Origin: Streptomyces venezuelae
Lineage (GTDB): Bacteria > Actinomycetota > Actinomycetes > Streptomycetales > Streptomycetaceae
Reading direction: 5' to 3'
NCBI RefSeq assembly: GCF_008642375.1
Contig: NZ_CP029194.1
Coordinates: 6,007,001 to 6,071,000, forward strand
DNA length: 64,000 nucleotides
The position numbers and the translations under genes are program-made. A model generated the notes under the pieces. That model saw only the letters and a program-made list of their open reading frames with translations. It was not told the DNA's origin and ran no database searches. Below are positions 1-8,364 of this stretch, piece after piece. Position 1 is the stretch's first letter. Each line of letters opens with the position of its first letter.

Positions 1-1138
1 GGGTGCCGAGGCAGGCGCGCGGGCCGATGCCGAAGGGGAGGTACGCGCCCGGCGGCAGCGGTGCCCGGGCGGGGAAGCGCTCCGGGGCGAAGGCCTCGGG
101 GTCGGGCCACACCTCCGGGTCGCGGTGGGTGAGGTAGGGGCAGACGAGGAGGTCCGTACCGGCGGGGATCCGCAGGCCGTCCAGGGTCTCGTCGGCCGGG
201 GCGTGGCGGGGGAGCAGCCAGCCCGTGGGGTAGAGCCGCAGCGTCTCGGCGAGCACCGCCTCGACGGCCCGTGCGTCGCCCGCCGCCCGCTCCATGGCCT
301 CGGGGTGCCGGTCGAGGAGGACGAAGGCCCAGGCCAGGGTGCGGGCGCTGCTCTCGTAACCGGCGACGAGCAGGGTGACCAGCTCGTCGCGGATCAGCCG
401 GTCCGTGTACGCGGGATCGCTCCCGGCCGCGTCGAGGAGCCGGTCGAGGACGCTCGGCCCGGTGCCGGTGCCGGTGGTTGCGGTTTCACGCCGGCCGCGG
501 GCTTCCGCGATGGCCCGGTGTGTCCGCTCGTCCAGGGCGGCGAGAGCGGTCTCCACTTCGGGAGGGAGCGCGGCCGACCCGCCCACGTCGGCGGGGAGCG
601 CCGCCACGATGTCCTGCACGGCTGACAGGTCGACGTACGTCTCCTGGTCCAGGGGGTGGTCCGTCAGTGAGCGCCAGATCGTGTCGACGGTGAAGAACTG
701 CGCGTCCTCGGCGATGTCCCTCGGCTCGCCGCGCCGGGCCGACTCCGCCCAGCGGGCGATGACGCGGTCCGCCGCCGCGACGATGTGACGCTCCCAGCGC
801 TGGATGCCGCGGCCGGTGAACATCGCCTGGAGCAGGCGGCGTTGGGACTTCCACACCTCCCCGGTGACGGTCATCACCCCGTCGCCGATGAGGGGTCTCG
901 CCCGGTGCGACCGCTTCACGAACCGGTCGCCGCCGATGCCGAGGACCTGGTGCACGTGGCGCGGCTCCGTGATCAGGACCGCGGCCCGGCCGCCCCGGCG
1001 GAAGCCGGTGACCCGGCCCGGCACGCGGGCCAGGCGGAGAAGGTCGACGAGCGGGGCGCCGGAGGCGGCCCAGGCCGCCACGACGGAGTCGTCCAGGAAG
1101 TCGGGGAGCAGGCCGTCCGTCACGGATTGCGATTGCAT
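1..1138 (-). CDS. Cytochrome P450 (3' end beyond window)
   Basis: Heme-thiolate monooxygenase; about 379 residues are visible and the last part lies outside the window. The start ATG at 1138 gives MQSQSVTDGL. Seen: C-helix WxxxR (W96-R100), I-helix AGYESS (259-264), ExxR as ETLR (298-301) and the heme loop FGIGPRACLG (369-378) with cysteine ligand C376. The I-helix Glu-Ser-Ser replaces the usual acidic-Thr pair, a pattern found in some actinomycete P450s acting on terpenes or pre-activated substrates. No ferredoxin gene is adjacent, so redox partners must lie elsewhere. It shares strand with the exporter operon at 1334-4271 but about 195 bp separate them. Substrate unknown. Confidence 0.93.
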   Translation of the reverse strand, partial: MQSQSVTDGLLPDFLDDSVVAAWAASGAPLVDLLRLARVPGRVTGFRRGGRAAVLITEPRHVHQVLGIGGDRFVKRSHRARPLIGDGVMTVTGEVWKSQRRLLQAMFTGRGIQRWERHIVAAADRVIARWAESARRGEPRDIAEDAQFFTVDTIWRSLTDHPLDQETYVDLSAVQDIVAALPADVGGSAALPPEVETALAALDERTHRAIAEARGRRETATTGTGTGPSVLDRLLDAAGSDPAYTDRLIRDELVTLLVAGYESSARTLAWAFVLLDRHPEAMERAAGDARAVEAVLAETLRLYPTGWLLPRHAPADETLDGLRIPAGTDLLVCPYLTHRDPEVWPDPEAFAPERFPARAPLPPGAYLPFGIGPRACLGT

Positions 1139-1209
1139 GGTGACGTATCGTAGCTCCCTTTGTGATCTTCGGGTCCCGCGTGGCCCCCTGCCCGGAACGA
1201 CGGACTCCC

Positions 1210-1230
1210 CGAAGGGTGAACTGCCCTTCG
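1210..1230. promoter_or_regulatory. 7-bp inverted repeat upstream of the P450
   Basis: CGAAGGG and CCCTTCG arms flank a 7-nt spacer (TGAACTG), about 70 bp before the P450 start codon. It could be an operator or a weak terminator for the exporter operon ending at 1334. No T-run follows, so an operator is the slightly better guess. Confidence 0.3.
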
Positions 1231-1254
1231 AGGAGCGGATGGTGGAGCGTCTGC

Positions 1255-1288
1255 GGTGGTGGGGTGAGGTGGTGGTGGGGTGAGGTGG
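1255..1288. repeat. G-rich 16-bp tandem repeat
   Basis: Two overlapping copies of GGTGGTGGGGTGAGGTGG (1255-1272, 1271-1288) with a 16-bp period lie in the gap between exporter and P450, followed by more GGTGG runs to about 1320. The runs of G could form a quadruplex on the plus strand. No gene is visible here. Confidence 0.45.
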
Positions 1289-1333
1289 CGGCGGGTGGGC
1301 GCGGTGGCGGGGCCCGGCGGCTCGGGAGGCAAC

Positions 1334-2821
1334 TCACGTGCGGGGGGCGCCTCGCAGGAGGGCCAGGACCACGACCGCCGTCACCAGGGCGAAGGCCGCG
1401 CTCAGTCCCGAGGCCGTGTGCAGGGCCGTGGTGAACGCCTCCCGGGCCTGGGCGATCACGCCCTCGTCGGTCAGGGAGAGCGCCGCGCCCAGGCTCTCGT
1501 GAGCCGCCGCCGGGGCGTCCGCCGGGATGCCCGTGCGGTAGACGGCCACCGCCACGCTGCCCGTCACCGCGATCCCCAGGGCCAGGCCCAGGTCGTAGGC
1601 CGTCTGCCCGGTGGCCGCCGCCGCGCCCGCCTTCTCCGGCGGGGCGGCGCCGACCGCGAGGGCTGTGCCGAGGACGCTGATCGGTGCCGCGCCGAACATG
1701 ATCACGGCGAGGCCCAGGGCGGCCGCCGTCACGCCGGAGGCCAGGGCGACCACCGCGTACCCGACGAGCGAGACGAGGAGCCCGCCGGCCAGGACGTACG
1801 CGGGGCGGACACGGGCGGCCACGAACGGCGTCAGCTGCGAACCGGCGATCAGGGCGGCGGCCCCCGGCAGCAGCCACAGCCCCGCGCCGAGCGGGGAGAG
1901 CCCGGCGACCGACTGGAGGTACTGCGGGATGAGGTACTCGACGCCGTTCAGCGCGGTCATCCCCAGGAGCAGGGCGAGCAGCGCGCCCGTGAAGGCCCGG
2001 CGCCTGAAGAGCCCGAGGTCCAGGAGCGGGGTCGTGAGCCGGTTCTGGCGGCGGACGAACAGGACGGTGAAGGCTCCGCCGAGGGCGAAGGCGGCCGCCG
2101 CCTCCGCCGTCGGGCCGTGCGCGGCCAGCGACTTCACGCCGTACACCAGCGGCAGGACCGCGAGCAGGAAGAGGACCACGCTCGCCGCGTCGAGCCGGCC
2201 CGGCTTCGGATCGCGGTACTCGGGCAGCAGCAGCGGGGCCGTGACCAGCGCGATCAGCATGATCGGCAGGCCCATCAGGAAGACCGACCCCCACCACCAG
2301 GCCGCGAGCAGCACCCCGCCGACGACCGGTCCGATCGCGAGGCCGACGGAGAGGGCGGTGACCCACATCGCGATGGCCGTGGCCCGCTGCCGGGCGTCCG
2401 TGAACATGTGGCTGATCAGGGCGAGCGTGGACGGCAGGACGGCCGCGCCGGCCACCCCGAGGAGGGCGCGGGCCGCGATCAGCGTCCCGGCGTTCGGGGC
2501 GTACGCGGCGAGCAGCGAGGCGAGCAGGAAGCCCGCCGAGCCCGCCATCAGGAGCTTGCGCCGGCCGAGCCGGTCCCCGAGCGTGCCCATGATGACGAGC
2601 GTCGCCGCGGTGAGGAAGCCGTAGATGTCGGTGATCCACAGCAACTGGGCGCCGCTGGGCCGGAGATCGGCGGAGAGGTACGGAGTGGCCAGCCACAGCA
2701 CCCCGAGGTCGGCCGTCATCAGGGTGACGGGGAGAAGGAGGACGGCGAGGCCGAGCCACTGGAGGGCCCCGGCCTTCGCGGGCGCCGCCCGGGGCGGGGA
2801 GGTGTCCAGGGGCGCGGTCAT
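1334..2821 (-). CDS. DHA2-family MFS drug/metabolite exporter
   Basis: A 495-residue proton-driven exporter with about 14 hydrophobic segments, the size and layout of the QacA/SmvA (DHA2) family. Early on it has LLWITDIYGFLTAATLVIMG, followed by loop motif GDRLGRRK. The start ATG at 2821 overlaps the stop of the upstream quinone-reductase gene (ATGA, 2818-2821), so the two are translationally coupled, and GGGGGA sits before it. It is the last gene of an SDR-reductase-exporter operon running away from the SARP regulator. A role in exporting or resisting a redox-active small molecule is inferred from the neighbours, not from the protein itself. Confidence 0.92.
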   Translation of the reverse strand: MTAPLDTSPPRAAPAKAGALQWLGLAVLLLPVTLMTADLGVLWLATPYLSADLRPSGAQLLWITDIYGFLTAATLVIMGTLGDRLGRRKLLMAGSAGFLLASLLAAYAPNAGTLIAARALLGVAGAAVLPSTLALISHMFTDARQRATAIAMWVTALSVGLAIGPVVGGVLLAAWWWGSVFLMGLPIMLIALVTAPLLLPEYRDPKPGRLDAASVVLFLLAVLPLVYGVKSLAAHGPTAEAAAAFALGGAFTVLFVRRQNRLTTPLLDLGLFRRRAFTGALLALLLGMTALNGVEYLIPQYLQSVAGLSPLGAGLWLLPGAAALIAGSQLTPFVAARVRPAYVLAGGLLVSLVGYAVVALASGVTAAALGLAVIMFGAAPISVLGTALAVGAAPPEKAGAAAATGQTAYDLGLALGIAVTGSVAVAVYRTGIPADAPAAAHESLGAALSLTDEGVIAQAREAFTTALHTASGLSAAFALVTAVVVLALLRGAPRT

Positions 2822-3423
2822 CGCGAGAGTCCCCCTTCCAGCGCCGCGTCCGCCTCGGCCAGCAGGGTCCGGACGCGCTCCGGGCGCCGGTCCTTCGGGA
2901 CTCCGGAGAGCTCGGTGCCGTACACGATCCGGACGGACGCGTCCTTGATCCCGCAGTACTCCGAGACTCCGAGCCGCAGTTGGGTGTCCACGACGGTGGA
3001 CAGGCCGAGGGCCTCGATCTCCTGGGCGGACTGGCCCATGAGGGCCAGCCACAGCATCCGCTTGGCGGCCAGGCGGGGCTTGCTGCGACCGTAGGCGAAG
3101 CCGTAGTTCCACACCCGGTCGATCCAGCCCTTGAGGACGGCCGGCGGCGCCATCCACCACACCGGGAAGACGATCACGATGTCGTCGGCGGCCAGGATGC
3201 GGTCCATGTGGGCGTGGACCTCGGGGGAGTACCTCTTCTCCCGGTCCCCCCAGTCCGGTTCGTCGGCCGGCCGGAGGACGGGGTCGAAGCCCTCGGCGTA
3301 CAGGTCGAGCACGTCGACGGTCCCTCCCTCGTCCTTCAGGCGGGAGTGGGCCAGGTCGGCGACCTGGGCGGTGAGCGAGTCGGAGCGGGGGTGGGCGTGG
3401 ACGAGGAGAGTGTGCGGGCTCAT
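2818..3423 (-). CDS. NAD(P)H:quinone oxidoreductase-like flavoprotein
   Basis: A 201-residue flavodoxin-fold protein (Flavodoxin_2/MdaB-KefF type). Seen: the phosphate-binding stretch HAHPRSDSLT near the N terminus and the family stretch VFPVWWMAPPAVLKGWIDRV around residue 90. Relatives bind FMN or FAD and pass two electrons from NAD(P)H to quinones or other electrophiles in the cytoplasm. The start ATG at 3423 follows a GC-rich repeat leader. The gene overlaps the exporter start by 4 bp and sits 74 bp after the SDR. Detoxification, or tailoring of a quinone-like metabolite, is inferred. Confidence 0.88.
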   Translation of the reverse strand: MSPHTLLVHAHPRSDSLTAQVADLAHSRLKDEGGTVDVLDLYAEGFDPVLRPADEPDWGDREKRYSPEVHAHMDRILAADDIVIVFPVWWMAPPAVLKGWIDRVWNYGFAYGRSKPRLAAKRMLWLALMGQSAQEIEALGLSTVVDTQLRLGVSEYCGIKDASVRIVYGTELSGVPKDRRPERVRTLLAEADAALEGGLSR

Positions 3424-3429
3424 CGTGTG

Positions 3430-3480
3430 CGGGTCCTTCGGGTGGGGGCGGGCGTGGGTGGGGGCGGGCGTGGGTGGGGC
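3430..3480. repeat. Short GC-rich direct repeats between SDR and quinone reductase
   Basis: GGGGGCGGGCGTGGGT-like units repeat in the 74-bp gap between SDR stop and reductase start. On the coding strand this is C-rich and probably unstructured. It may affect ribosome access to the reductase start, where no clear Shine-Dalgarno is visible. Confidence 0.35.
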
Positions 3481-3497
3481 GGTGCGTGTTCGAAGGG

Positions 3498-4271
3498 TCA
3501 GAGACCGAGGCCGGAGCCGCCGCTCGCGTCGATGTTCTGGCCGGTCACCCAGCGGGCGGCGTCGGAGGCGAGGAAGCCGACGACGTCGGCCACGTCCCCC
3601 GGCTGGCCCACCCGGCCGAAGACGGAGAAGCCGGCGGCGTGCGCCTTGGCCGCGGGGTCGGCCATCCACGGGTGGATGTCGGTCTCGATCGTGCCCGGGG
3701 AGACCGCGTTGACCGTGATGCCCCGGGAGCCGAGGGTCTGGGCGAGGGTCAGGGTCAGCACCTCGACGGCGCCCTTGGACGCGGCGTACGAGGTCATGCC
3801 GGGGAAGGCGACCTTGGTGACCCCGGAGGAGATGTTCACGATCCGGCCGCCGTCGCGCAGCCGGCCGAGCCCCTGCTTGATGATGAATAACGGCGCCTTG
3901 GCGTTGACCGCGAAGACCCGGTCGTAGTCGGCCTCCTCGACCTCGTGGATCACGCCGGGGCCGGCGATCCCGGCGTTGTTGACGAGGATGTCGAGGCCGC
4001 CGTCCTCGCCCGCCTCGGCGTCGAACGCGCTCCAGAGCGCCTCGGCGTCGCCGGGGACGCCCAGTTCGGCGCGGATCGCGAAGGCGCTGCCGCCGGCCGC
4101 CTCGATCGCGGCGACCGTCTCCTTCGCCGCCGTCTCGTTGTTGGCGTAGTGGACGGCGACGCGGGCGCCGTCGGCGGCGAGTCGGAGGGCGATCGCCCGG
4201 CCGATGCCCCGGCTCGCGCCGGTGACGAGGGCGGTCTTGCCGGCGAGGGTGTGGGTGGTGTTGGCGCTCAT
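3498..4271 (-). CDS. Short-chain dehydrogenase/reductase (contains a TTA codon)
   Basis: A 257-residue classical SDR. Seen: NAD(P)-binding TGASRGIG (18-25), NNAG (98-101), the catalytic Ser in NISSG and the SYAASK stretch with the Tyr/Lys pair, plus PG.IETD after the active site. It is likely an NADPH-dependent 3-oxoacyl or hydroxyl reductase in the cytoplasm; substrate unknown. It is the first gene of the operon running away from the SARP gene, with its start 66 bp from the nearest regulator repeat. Codon 128 (3888-3890) is TTA, read only by the bldA tRNA in Streptomyces; I found no other in-frame TTA in the window. Its translation may therefore be tied to development. Confidence 0.93.
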   Translation of the reverse strand: MSANTTHTLAGKTALVTGASRGIGRAIALRLAADGARVAVHYANNETAAKETVAAIEAAGGSAFAIRAELGVPGDAEALWSAFDAEAGEDGGLDILVNNAGIAGPGVIHEVEEADYDRVFAVNAKAPLFIIKQGLGRLRDGGRIVNISSGVTKVAFPGMTSYAASKGAVEVLTLTLAQTLGSRGITVNAVSPGTIETDIHPWMADPAAKAHAAGFSVFGRVGQPGDVADVVGFLASDAARWVTGQNIDASGGSGLGL

Positions 4272-4336
4272 GGTGGGCTCCCGGTGTGTGTCTGTTCGGT
4301 CGTTTCCTGCTGACGGGAACGACTCTGCCGGGCGGG

Positions 4337-4413
4337 TGTTCGGGTCGGGCTCGGATCCTGTTCGGGCCTGGTCAGGGCTCTGTTCGGGCCCGGTTCGGGC
4401 CGGGTTACGGTGA
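4337..4413 (+). promoter_or_regulatory. Seven 11-bp-phased direct repeats, putative SARP operator
   Basis: Seven consecutive 11-bp units start at 4337, 4348, 4359, 4370, 4381, 4392 and 4403. Units 1, 3 and 5 begin with the identical TGTTCGGG, exactly 22 bp apart. The others are GGCTCGGA, GGTCAGGG, GGTTCGGG and GGTTACGG. SARP proteins are known to bind heptamer direct repeats spaced by 11 or 22 bp so that monomers line up on one DNA face. The array fills the gap between the SDR and the SARP gene and runs to 4 bp before the SARP start codon, which suggests autoregulation plus control of the SDR operon. Confidence 0.72.
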
Positions 4414-4417
4414 CCGC

Positions 4418-7400
4418 ATGCGATTCGCGGTGCTGGGGGAGACGTCCGTACGGACCGAAGGCGGGCGGCCGGTCCGGGTGCCGGAGCTCAAGGTGCGGGC
4501 CCTGCTCGCGGCCCTGCTCGTCGACGCGGACCGGCCGGTCGCGGCGTACCGGCTCGTCGACGACCTGTGGGGCGACGAACCGCCCGGCAGCCCGCTGCGG
4601 GCCCTCCAGGCCAAGGTCTCCCAACTCCGCCGCGCCCTGGAGGAGGCCGAGCCCGGCGGGCGGGAGCTCGTCGTCACGCGGGCCCCCGGCTACCTCCTCG
4701 CGGTGCCCGAAGAGGCCCTGGACGCCCACCGGTTCGCGGCGCTCACCGCCCGCGCCCGGGCCACGGCGGAGCCGCGCCGCCGGGCGGAGCTGCTCGGCGA
4801 GGCCCTCGGCCTGTGGCGGGGGCCGGCGTTCGCGGACTTCGCGGCGGAGCCGTTCGCCCGGGCGGCGGCCGACCGGCTGGAGGAGGAGCGGCTCTCCGCG
4901 CGCGAGGCGCTCGCCGAAACGCGTCTGCTGCTCGGTGAACACGACCTACTGGCAGGGGAGTTGGCGGAGCTGGTGGCCCGTCATCCGCTGCGCGAACGGC
5001 TGCGCGCCGTGCAGCTGCGGGCGCTGTACCGCGCCGGCCGGCAGAGCGAGGCGCTCGCGGGGTACGAGGAGCTGCGCGCCCTCCTCGCCGACGAGCTCGG
5101 ACTCGACCCGAGCCCCGAACTGGCCGCGCTCCACACGGCGATCCTGCGACAGGACGCGGAGCTGTCGGCGCCGGAGGCGGCGCCGGTGCCTGTGTCTGTG
5201 TCTGTGCCGGGGCCTGTTCCCGTTCCTGTGCCCGTTCCTGTGCCTGTGCCTGTGCCTGCGCCTTCGCCTTCCTCGGCCGGTGCGTCCGCGCGGGGCAACC
5301 TCCCCGTGCCGCTCAGCGGGATCGTCGGCCGCGACGAGTCGGTGGCGGAGGTGACCGGGCTGCTGCGCGAGCGGCGGCTCGTCACCCTGACCGGCCCCGG
5401 CGGCGTCGGGAAGACCCGGCTGGCGGTCGAGGCGGCACGGCGGGTGGAGGAGGCGTTCCCGGACGGCGCGTGGCTCGTCGAGTTCGCCGGTGCGGGCGGC
5501 GAGCTCGCCGAGGTCGTCGCCGCCGCGCTCGAACTGCGCGACGACGGGGTGTGGGGGCTGCGGCCCGACGGGGAGCGGCCGCCCACCACGGCGGAGCGGC
5601 TCGCCGAGGTCCTGCGCGGACGGCGCGCCCTGCTCGTCCTGGACAACTGCGAGCACGTCGTCGACGAGGCCGCCTCCCTCGCCGAACTCCTCCTGCGCGC
5701 CGCGCCGGGACTCGTCGTCCTGACGACGAGCCAGGAGCCGCTGGCGCTCGCGGGCGAGACGCTGTGGGCGGTGGAGCCGCTCGACACGGACGGCGCGGTC
5801 GCGCTGTTCACCGCCCGGGCGTCCGCCTCCTCGCCGGGCATCGCGCTCGACGCGTCGGCCCGGGAGGCGGTACGAGGCATCTGCCGCCGCCTCGACGGCA
5901 TCCCGCTCGCCCTGGAGCTGGCCGCGACCCGGGTCCGCGCGCTCGGGGTGCACGGGCTCCTGGAACGGCTCGACGACCGCTTCCGGCTGCTCGACGCGGG
6001 CCTGCGCGGCGCCCCCGCCCGGCAACAGACGCTCCGGGCGGTCATCGACTGGAGCTGGGACCTGCTGAGCGCGCCGGAACGGACGGTCCTCCGCCGCCTC
6101 GCCGTCCACGCGGAGGGCTGCACCCTGGCGGCGGCGGAGTGGGTCTGCGCGGGGGAGGACGACGTGGCCGTCGCCGACGTCCTCGGGCTGCTCGTGCGGC
6201 TCGTGGACCGCTCGCTCGTCGTGGCCGTCGACGGACCGGACGGGCCGCGCTACCGGCTGCTGGAGTCCGTGGCCGCGTACTGCCTCGAACGGCTGCGGGA
6301 CGAGGGCGAGACCGAGGCCGTACGGGAACGCCACCTCACGTACTACCTCCGCGTCGCGGAGGCGGCCGGGACCGCCCTGCGCGGCCCCGACCAGCGCCGG
6401 CGCCTCGCCCACCTCGACGCCGAGACCCCGAACCTGCGGGCGGCCCTCGACCGGGCGCTCACCGAGACCGGCCGCGCGGGGGCCGCGCTCCGGCTCGTCG
6501 ACGCGCTCGCCTGGTACTGGATCATGCGCGGGCGGCTCGGCGAGGCGCTCCGCTCGGCGACGGCGGCGCTGCGGGCGCACCCGGCCGGCGGCGGCGCCGC
6601 CGAGGCACCCGAACTCGCCGCCCTGCGGGCCCGCGTGGGCGTCTGGCGCACGGGGCTCGCGGTCATGGGCGGCGACGGGACGGACCGGCGCCGCCGGATC
6701 GAGGACGCCCTGGCGGCCTACGACGCGGCGACGACCGAAGAGGCAGAGGAGATCGAGGAGACCGAAGTGACCGGCCTGCCCGGCTCCTCCGACGCGCCCG
6801 GCTCGTCCGACGCGCCCGGCCTGCCGGGTTCGCCCGCCCGCCCCACCTACGAAAGCGCCGCCGGCCGTCCCTGGGCCCGCTGGTTCCTCGCTCATGCGCT
6901 CTGCGGCACCGGCAGCCAGGTCGAGGGCGGTGAGCTGACCGGTGGCGCCCTCGACGGATTCCGGGCCCGTGGCGACCGCTGGGGCGAGGCCGCCGCGCTC
7001 GCGGACCGCTCCGTGCAGCTCCTGCTCCGGGGCGACGTGGCGGGCGCGGAGGCCGACGCGGCCCGTTCGGATGCCCTGTTCGCCGAGCTCGGCGACGCCT
7101 GCTCCCGGCTGTGGACCGTCTACCCGCTCGCGACCGCCGCCGAGATCCACGGCGAGTACGAGCGCGCCGACCGCCTCAAGAGGGCCGGTCTGGCCGCGGC
7201 CGAGAGCTTCGGCCTGACGACCGAGGTGCCCGACCTGCTCGCCGGGCTCGGCCGTACGGCCCTCCTCCGGGGCGATCTCGCCGAGTGCCGGACCTATCAC
7301 GAGGCCGCCAGGGACCGGGCCGCCGAGGTCGGCTTCCGCGCGGGCGAGATCAACGCCGTCCTCGGGCTCGGCCTGGGCGCCCGGCGCGAGGGCCTCCACG

Positions 7401-7882
7401 AGGAGGCCGAGCGCCACATGCGGGAGGTCCTCGACTGGCACCGCTCGGTCGGCCTCGACTCCGCCAACGCCCTGATCCTGGCCGAGCTCGGCTTCTCGGC
7501 GCTCGCGCGCGGCGACCTGACGCAGGCCCTGAAGCTCCAGGAGGAGGGGTACGGCACCGCGCTGACCTCCGGCGACCCGAGGGCCGTCGCGCTCGCCCTG
7601 GAGGGTCTGGCCTCCGCGCACGCCCCGGCCGGCCGGGCCCGGGGCGCCGCGCTCCTGCTCGGCGCGGCGGCCGCGCTGCGCGCCTCGACGGGCGCGCCGC
7701 TGCCCCCGGCGGAGCGCGCCGACGTCGACCGTACGGAGGCGGCGGCCCGCGCCGCCCTCGGCGAGGAGGCCTTCGCCACGGCTTTCGCCCACGGCACGGC
7801 ACTGACCCACGACACCGCCGTGAGCGAGGCGGCCCGCGGAGGGAGCCAGGCCGGGCCCACCACCGCGTTCACCAAACTGTAA
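4418..7882 (+). CDS. AfsR-type SARP transcriptional regulator (DNA-binding, BTAD, NB-ARC, TPR)
   Basis: A large pathway-type activator of 1154 residues. Order seen: winged-helix DNA-binding domain (about 1-95), bacterial transcriptional activation domain (about 100-245), a Val-Pro-rich linker (about 255-290), an STAND/NB-ARC ATPase with P-loop GPGGVGKT (326-333) and Walker B-like LVLDNCEH, then a helical tail that looks like TPRs. Start ATG 4418 is chosen because MRFAVLGE matches the usual SARP beginning. An upstream in-frame start at 4286 would translate the repeat array. No good Shine-Dalgarno is present, so the message may be leaderless. The linker is encoded by a hexamer repeat. Likely targets are its own promoter and the SDR-reductase-exporter operon. 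Confidence 0.93.
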   Translation: MRFAVLGETSVRTEGGRPVRVPELKVRALLAALLVDADRPVAAYRLVDDLWGDEPPGSPLRALQAKVSQLRRALEEAEPGGRELVVTRAPGYLLAVPEEALDAHRFAALTARARATAEPRRRAELLGEALGLWRGPAFADFAAEPFARAAADRLEEERLSAREALAETRLLLGEHDLLAGELAELVARHPLRERLRAVQLRALYRAGRQSEALAGYEELRALLADELGLDPSPELAALHTAILRQDAELSAPEAAPVPVSVSVPGPVPVPVPVPVPVPVPAPSPSSAGASARGNLPVPLSGIVGRDESVAEVTGLLRERRLVTLTGPGGVGKTRLAVEAARRVEEAFPDGAWLVEFAGAGGELAEVVAAALELRDDGVWGLRPDGERPPTTAERLAEVLRGRRALLVLDNCEHVVDEAASLAELLLRAAPGLVVLTTSQEPLALAGETLWAVEPLDTDGAVALFTARASASSPGIALDASAREAVRGICRRLDGIPLALELAATRVRALGVHGLLERLDDRFRLLDAGLRGAPARQQTLRAVIDWSWDLLSAPERTVLRRLAVHAEGCTLAAAEWVCAGEDDVAVADVLGLLVRLVDRSLVVAVDGPDGPRYRLLESVAAYCLERLRDEGETEAVRERHLTYYLRVAEAAGTALRGPDQRRRLAHLDAETPNLRAALDRALTETGRAGAALRLVDALAWYWIMRGRLGEALRSATAALRAHPAGGGAAEAPELAALRARVGVWRTGLAVMGGDGTDRRRRIEDALAAYDAATTEEAEEIEETEVTGLPGSSDAPGSSDAPGLPGSPARPTYESAAGRPWARWFLAHALCGTGSQVEGGELTGGALDGFRARGDRWGEAAALADRSVQLLLRGDVAGAEADAARSDALFAELGDACSRLWTVYPLATAAEIHGEYERADRLKRAGLAAAESFGLTTEVPDLLAGLGRTALLRGDLAECRTYHEAARDRAAEVGFRAGEINAVLGLGLGARREGLHEEAERHMREVLDWHRSVGLDSANALILAELGFSALARGDLTQALKLQEEGYGTALTSGDPRAVALALEGLASAHAPAGRARGAALLLGAAAALRASTGAPLPPAERADVDRTEAAARAALGEEAFATAFAHGTALTHDTAVSEAARGGSQAGPTTAFTKL
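5188..5270 (+). repeat. Hexanucleotide repeat coding a Val-Pro linker
   Basis: GTGCCT, GTTCCT and CCCGTT hexamers repeat in frame and encode a (Val-Pro/Val-Ser)n stretch joining activation domain and ATPase. The T-rich third positions depart sharply from the surrounding codon use, which points to recent slippage expansion. The repeat can change length by 6 bp without breaking the frame. Confidence 0.75.
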
Positions 7883-7905
7883 GGAGTAACCACCGGCTAC
7901 GTCCC

Positions 7906-7911
7906 TATACT
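7906..7911 (+). promoter_or_regulatory. -10 box TATACT for a leaderless message
   Basis: A clear TATACT lies 6 nt before the ATG at 7918, so transcription would begin at or next to the start codon. No convincing -35 box is visible. Confidence 0.4.
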
Positions 7912-7917
7912 CGCTCC

Positions 7918-8364
7918 ATGCCCGACATCACCATCCGGCGCGCCGGCGCCGACGACTCCAAGCGGCTCACCCGGCTCGTCCGGACCTCCGCCGCCTACCG
8001 GGGCGACTACGCCGCCATGGTCGACGGGTACCAGGTCGGCGGGGCGTACATCGAGCACCACCTCGTCTTCGTCGCCGTCGACGGGAACGGCCGGGTGCTC
8101 GGGTTCTACGCCCTCCTCGTCGACGAGGCCGAGCTCGACCTCGCCTTCGTCGCCGACTCCGCCCAGGGCCTCGGCATCGGACGGCTGCTCATGGAGCACA
8201 TGACCGGGCAGGCCAGGGCCGCCGGACTGCGCGCCGTACGGGTCGTCGCGCACCCGCCCGCCGAGGAGTTCTACCTGCGTACCGGCGCCGTCCGCACCGG
8301 CGTCCTCCCGCCCGCCGGACGGATCCACTGGGCCCGCCCCGAGCTGCGGTACGACATCGCGTGA
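7918..8364 (+). CDS. GNAT-family N-acetyltransferase
   Basis: A 148-residue acetyl-CoA-dependent transferase. The GNAT fold shows as an IRRAGADD start, the acetyl-CoA loop with GLGIGRLLM (about 83-91) and a late VVAHPPAEEFYLRTGAV strand where many family members carry catalytic or CoA-contacting residues. Substrate unknown. The start ATG 7918 directly follows a TATACT box. The stop overlaps the start of the next gene (GTGA, 8361-8364), so the transferase and the MFS exporter are co-translated. A resistance pair (modify and export) is possible but not shown. Confidence 0.9.
   Translation: MPDITIRRAGADDSKRLTRLVRTSAAYRGDYAAMVDGYQVGGAYIEHHLVFVAVDGNGRVLGFYALLVDEAELDLAFVADSAQGLGIGRLLMEHMTGQARAAGLRAVRVVAHPPAEEFYLRTGAVRTGVLPPAGRIHWARPELRYDIA

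Noticed and set aside
486..2759. Very long minus-strand open frame (757 codons) across P450 and exporter genes
   Set aside because: Arg/Pro/Gly-rich, no domain, and it lies in another frame over two clear genes; a high-GC shadow.
4286..4417. Upstream start for the SARP protein
   Set aside because: It would translate the 11-bp repeat array; the SARP family begins at MRFAVLGE (4418).
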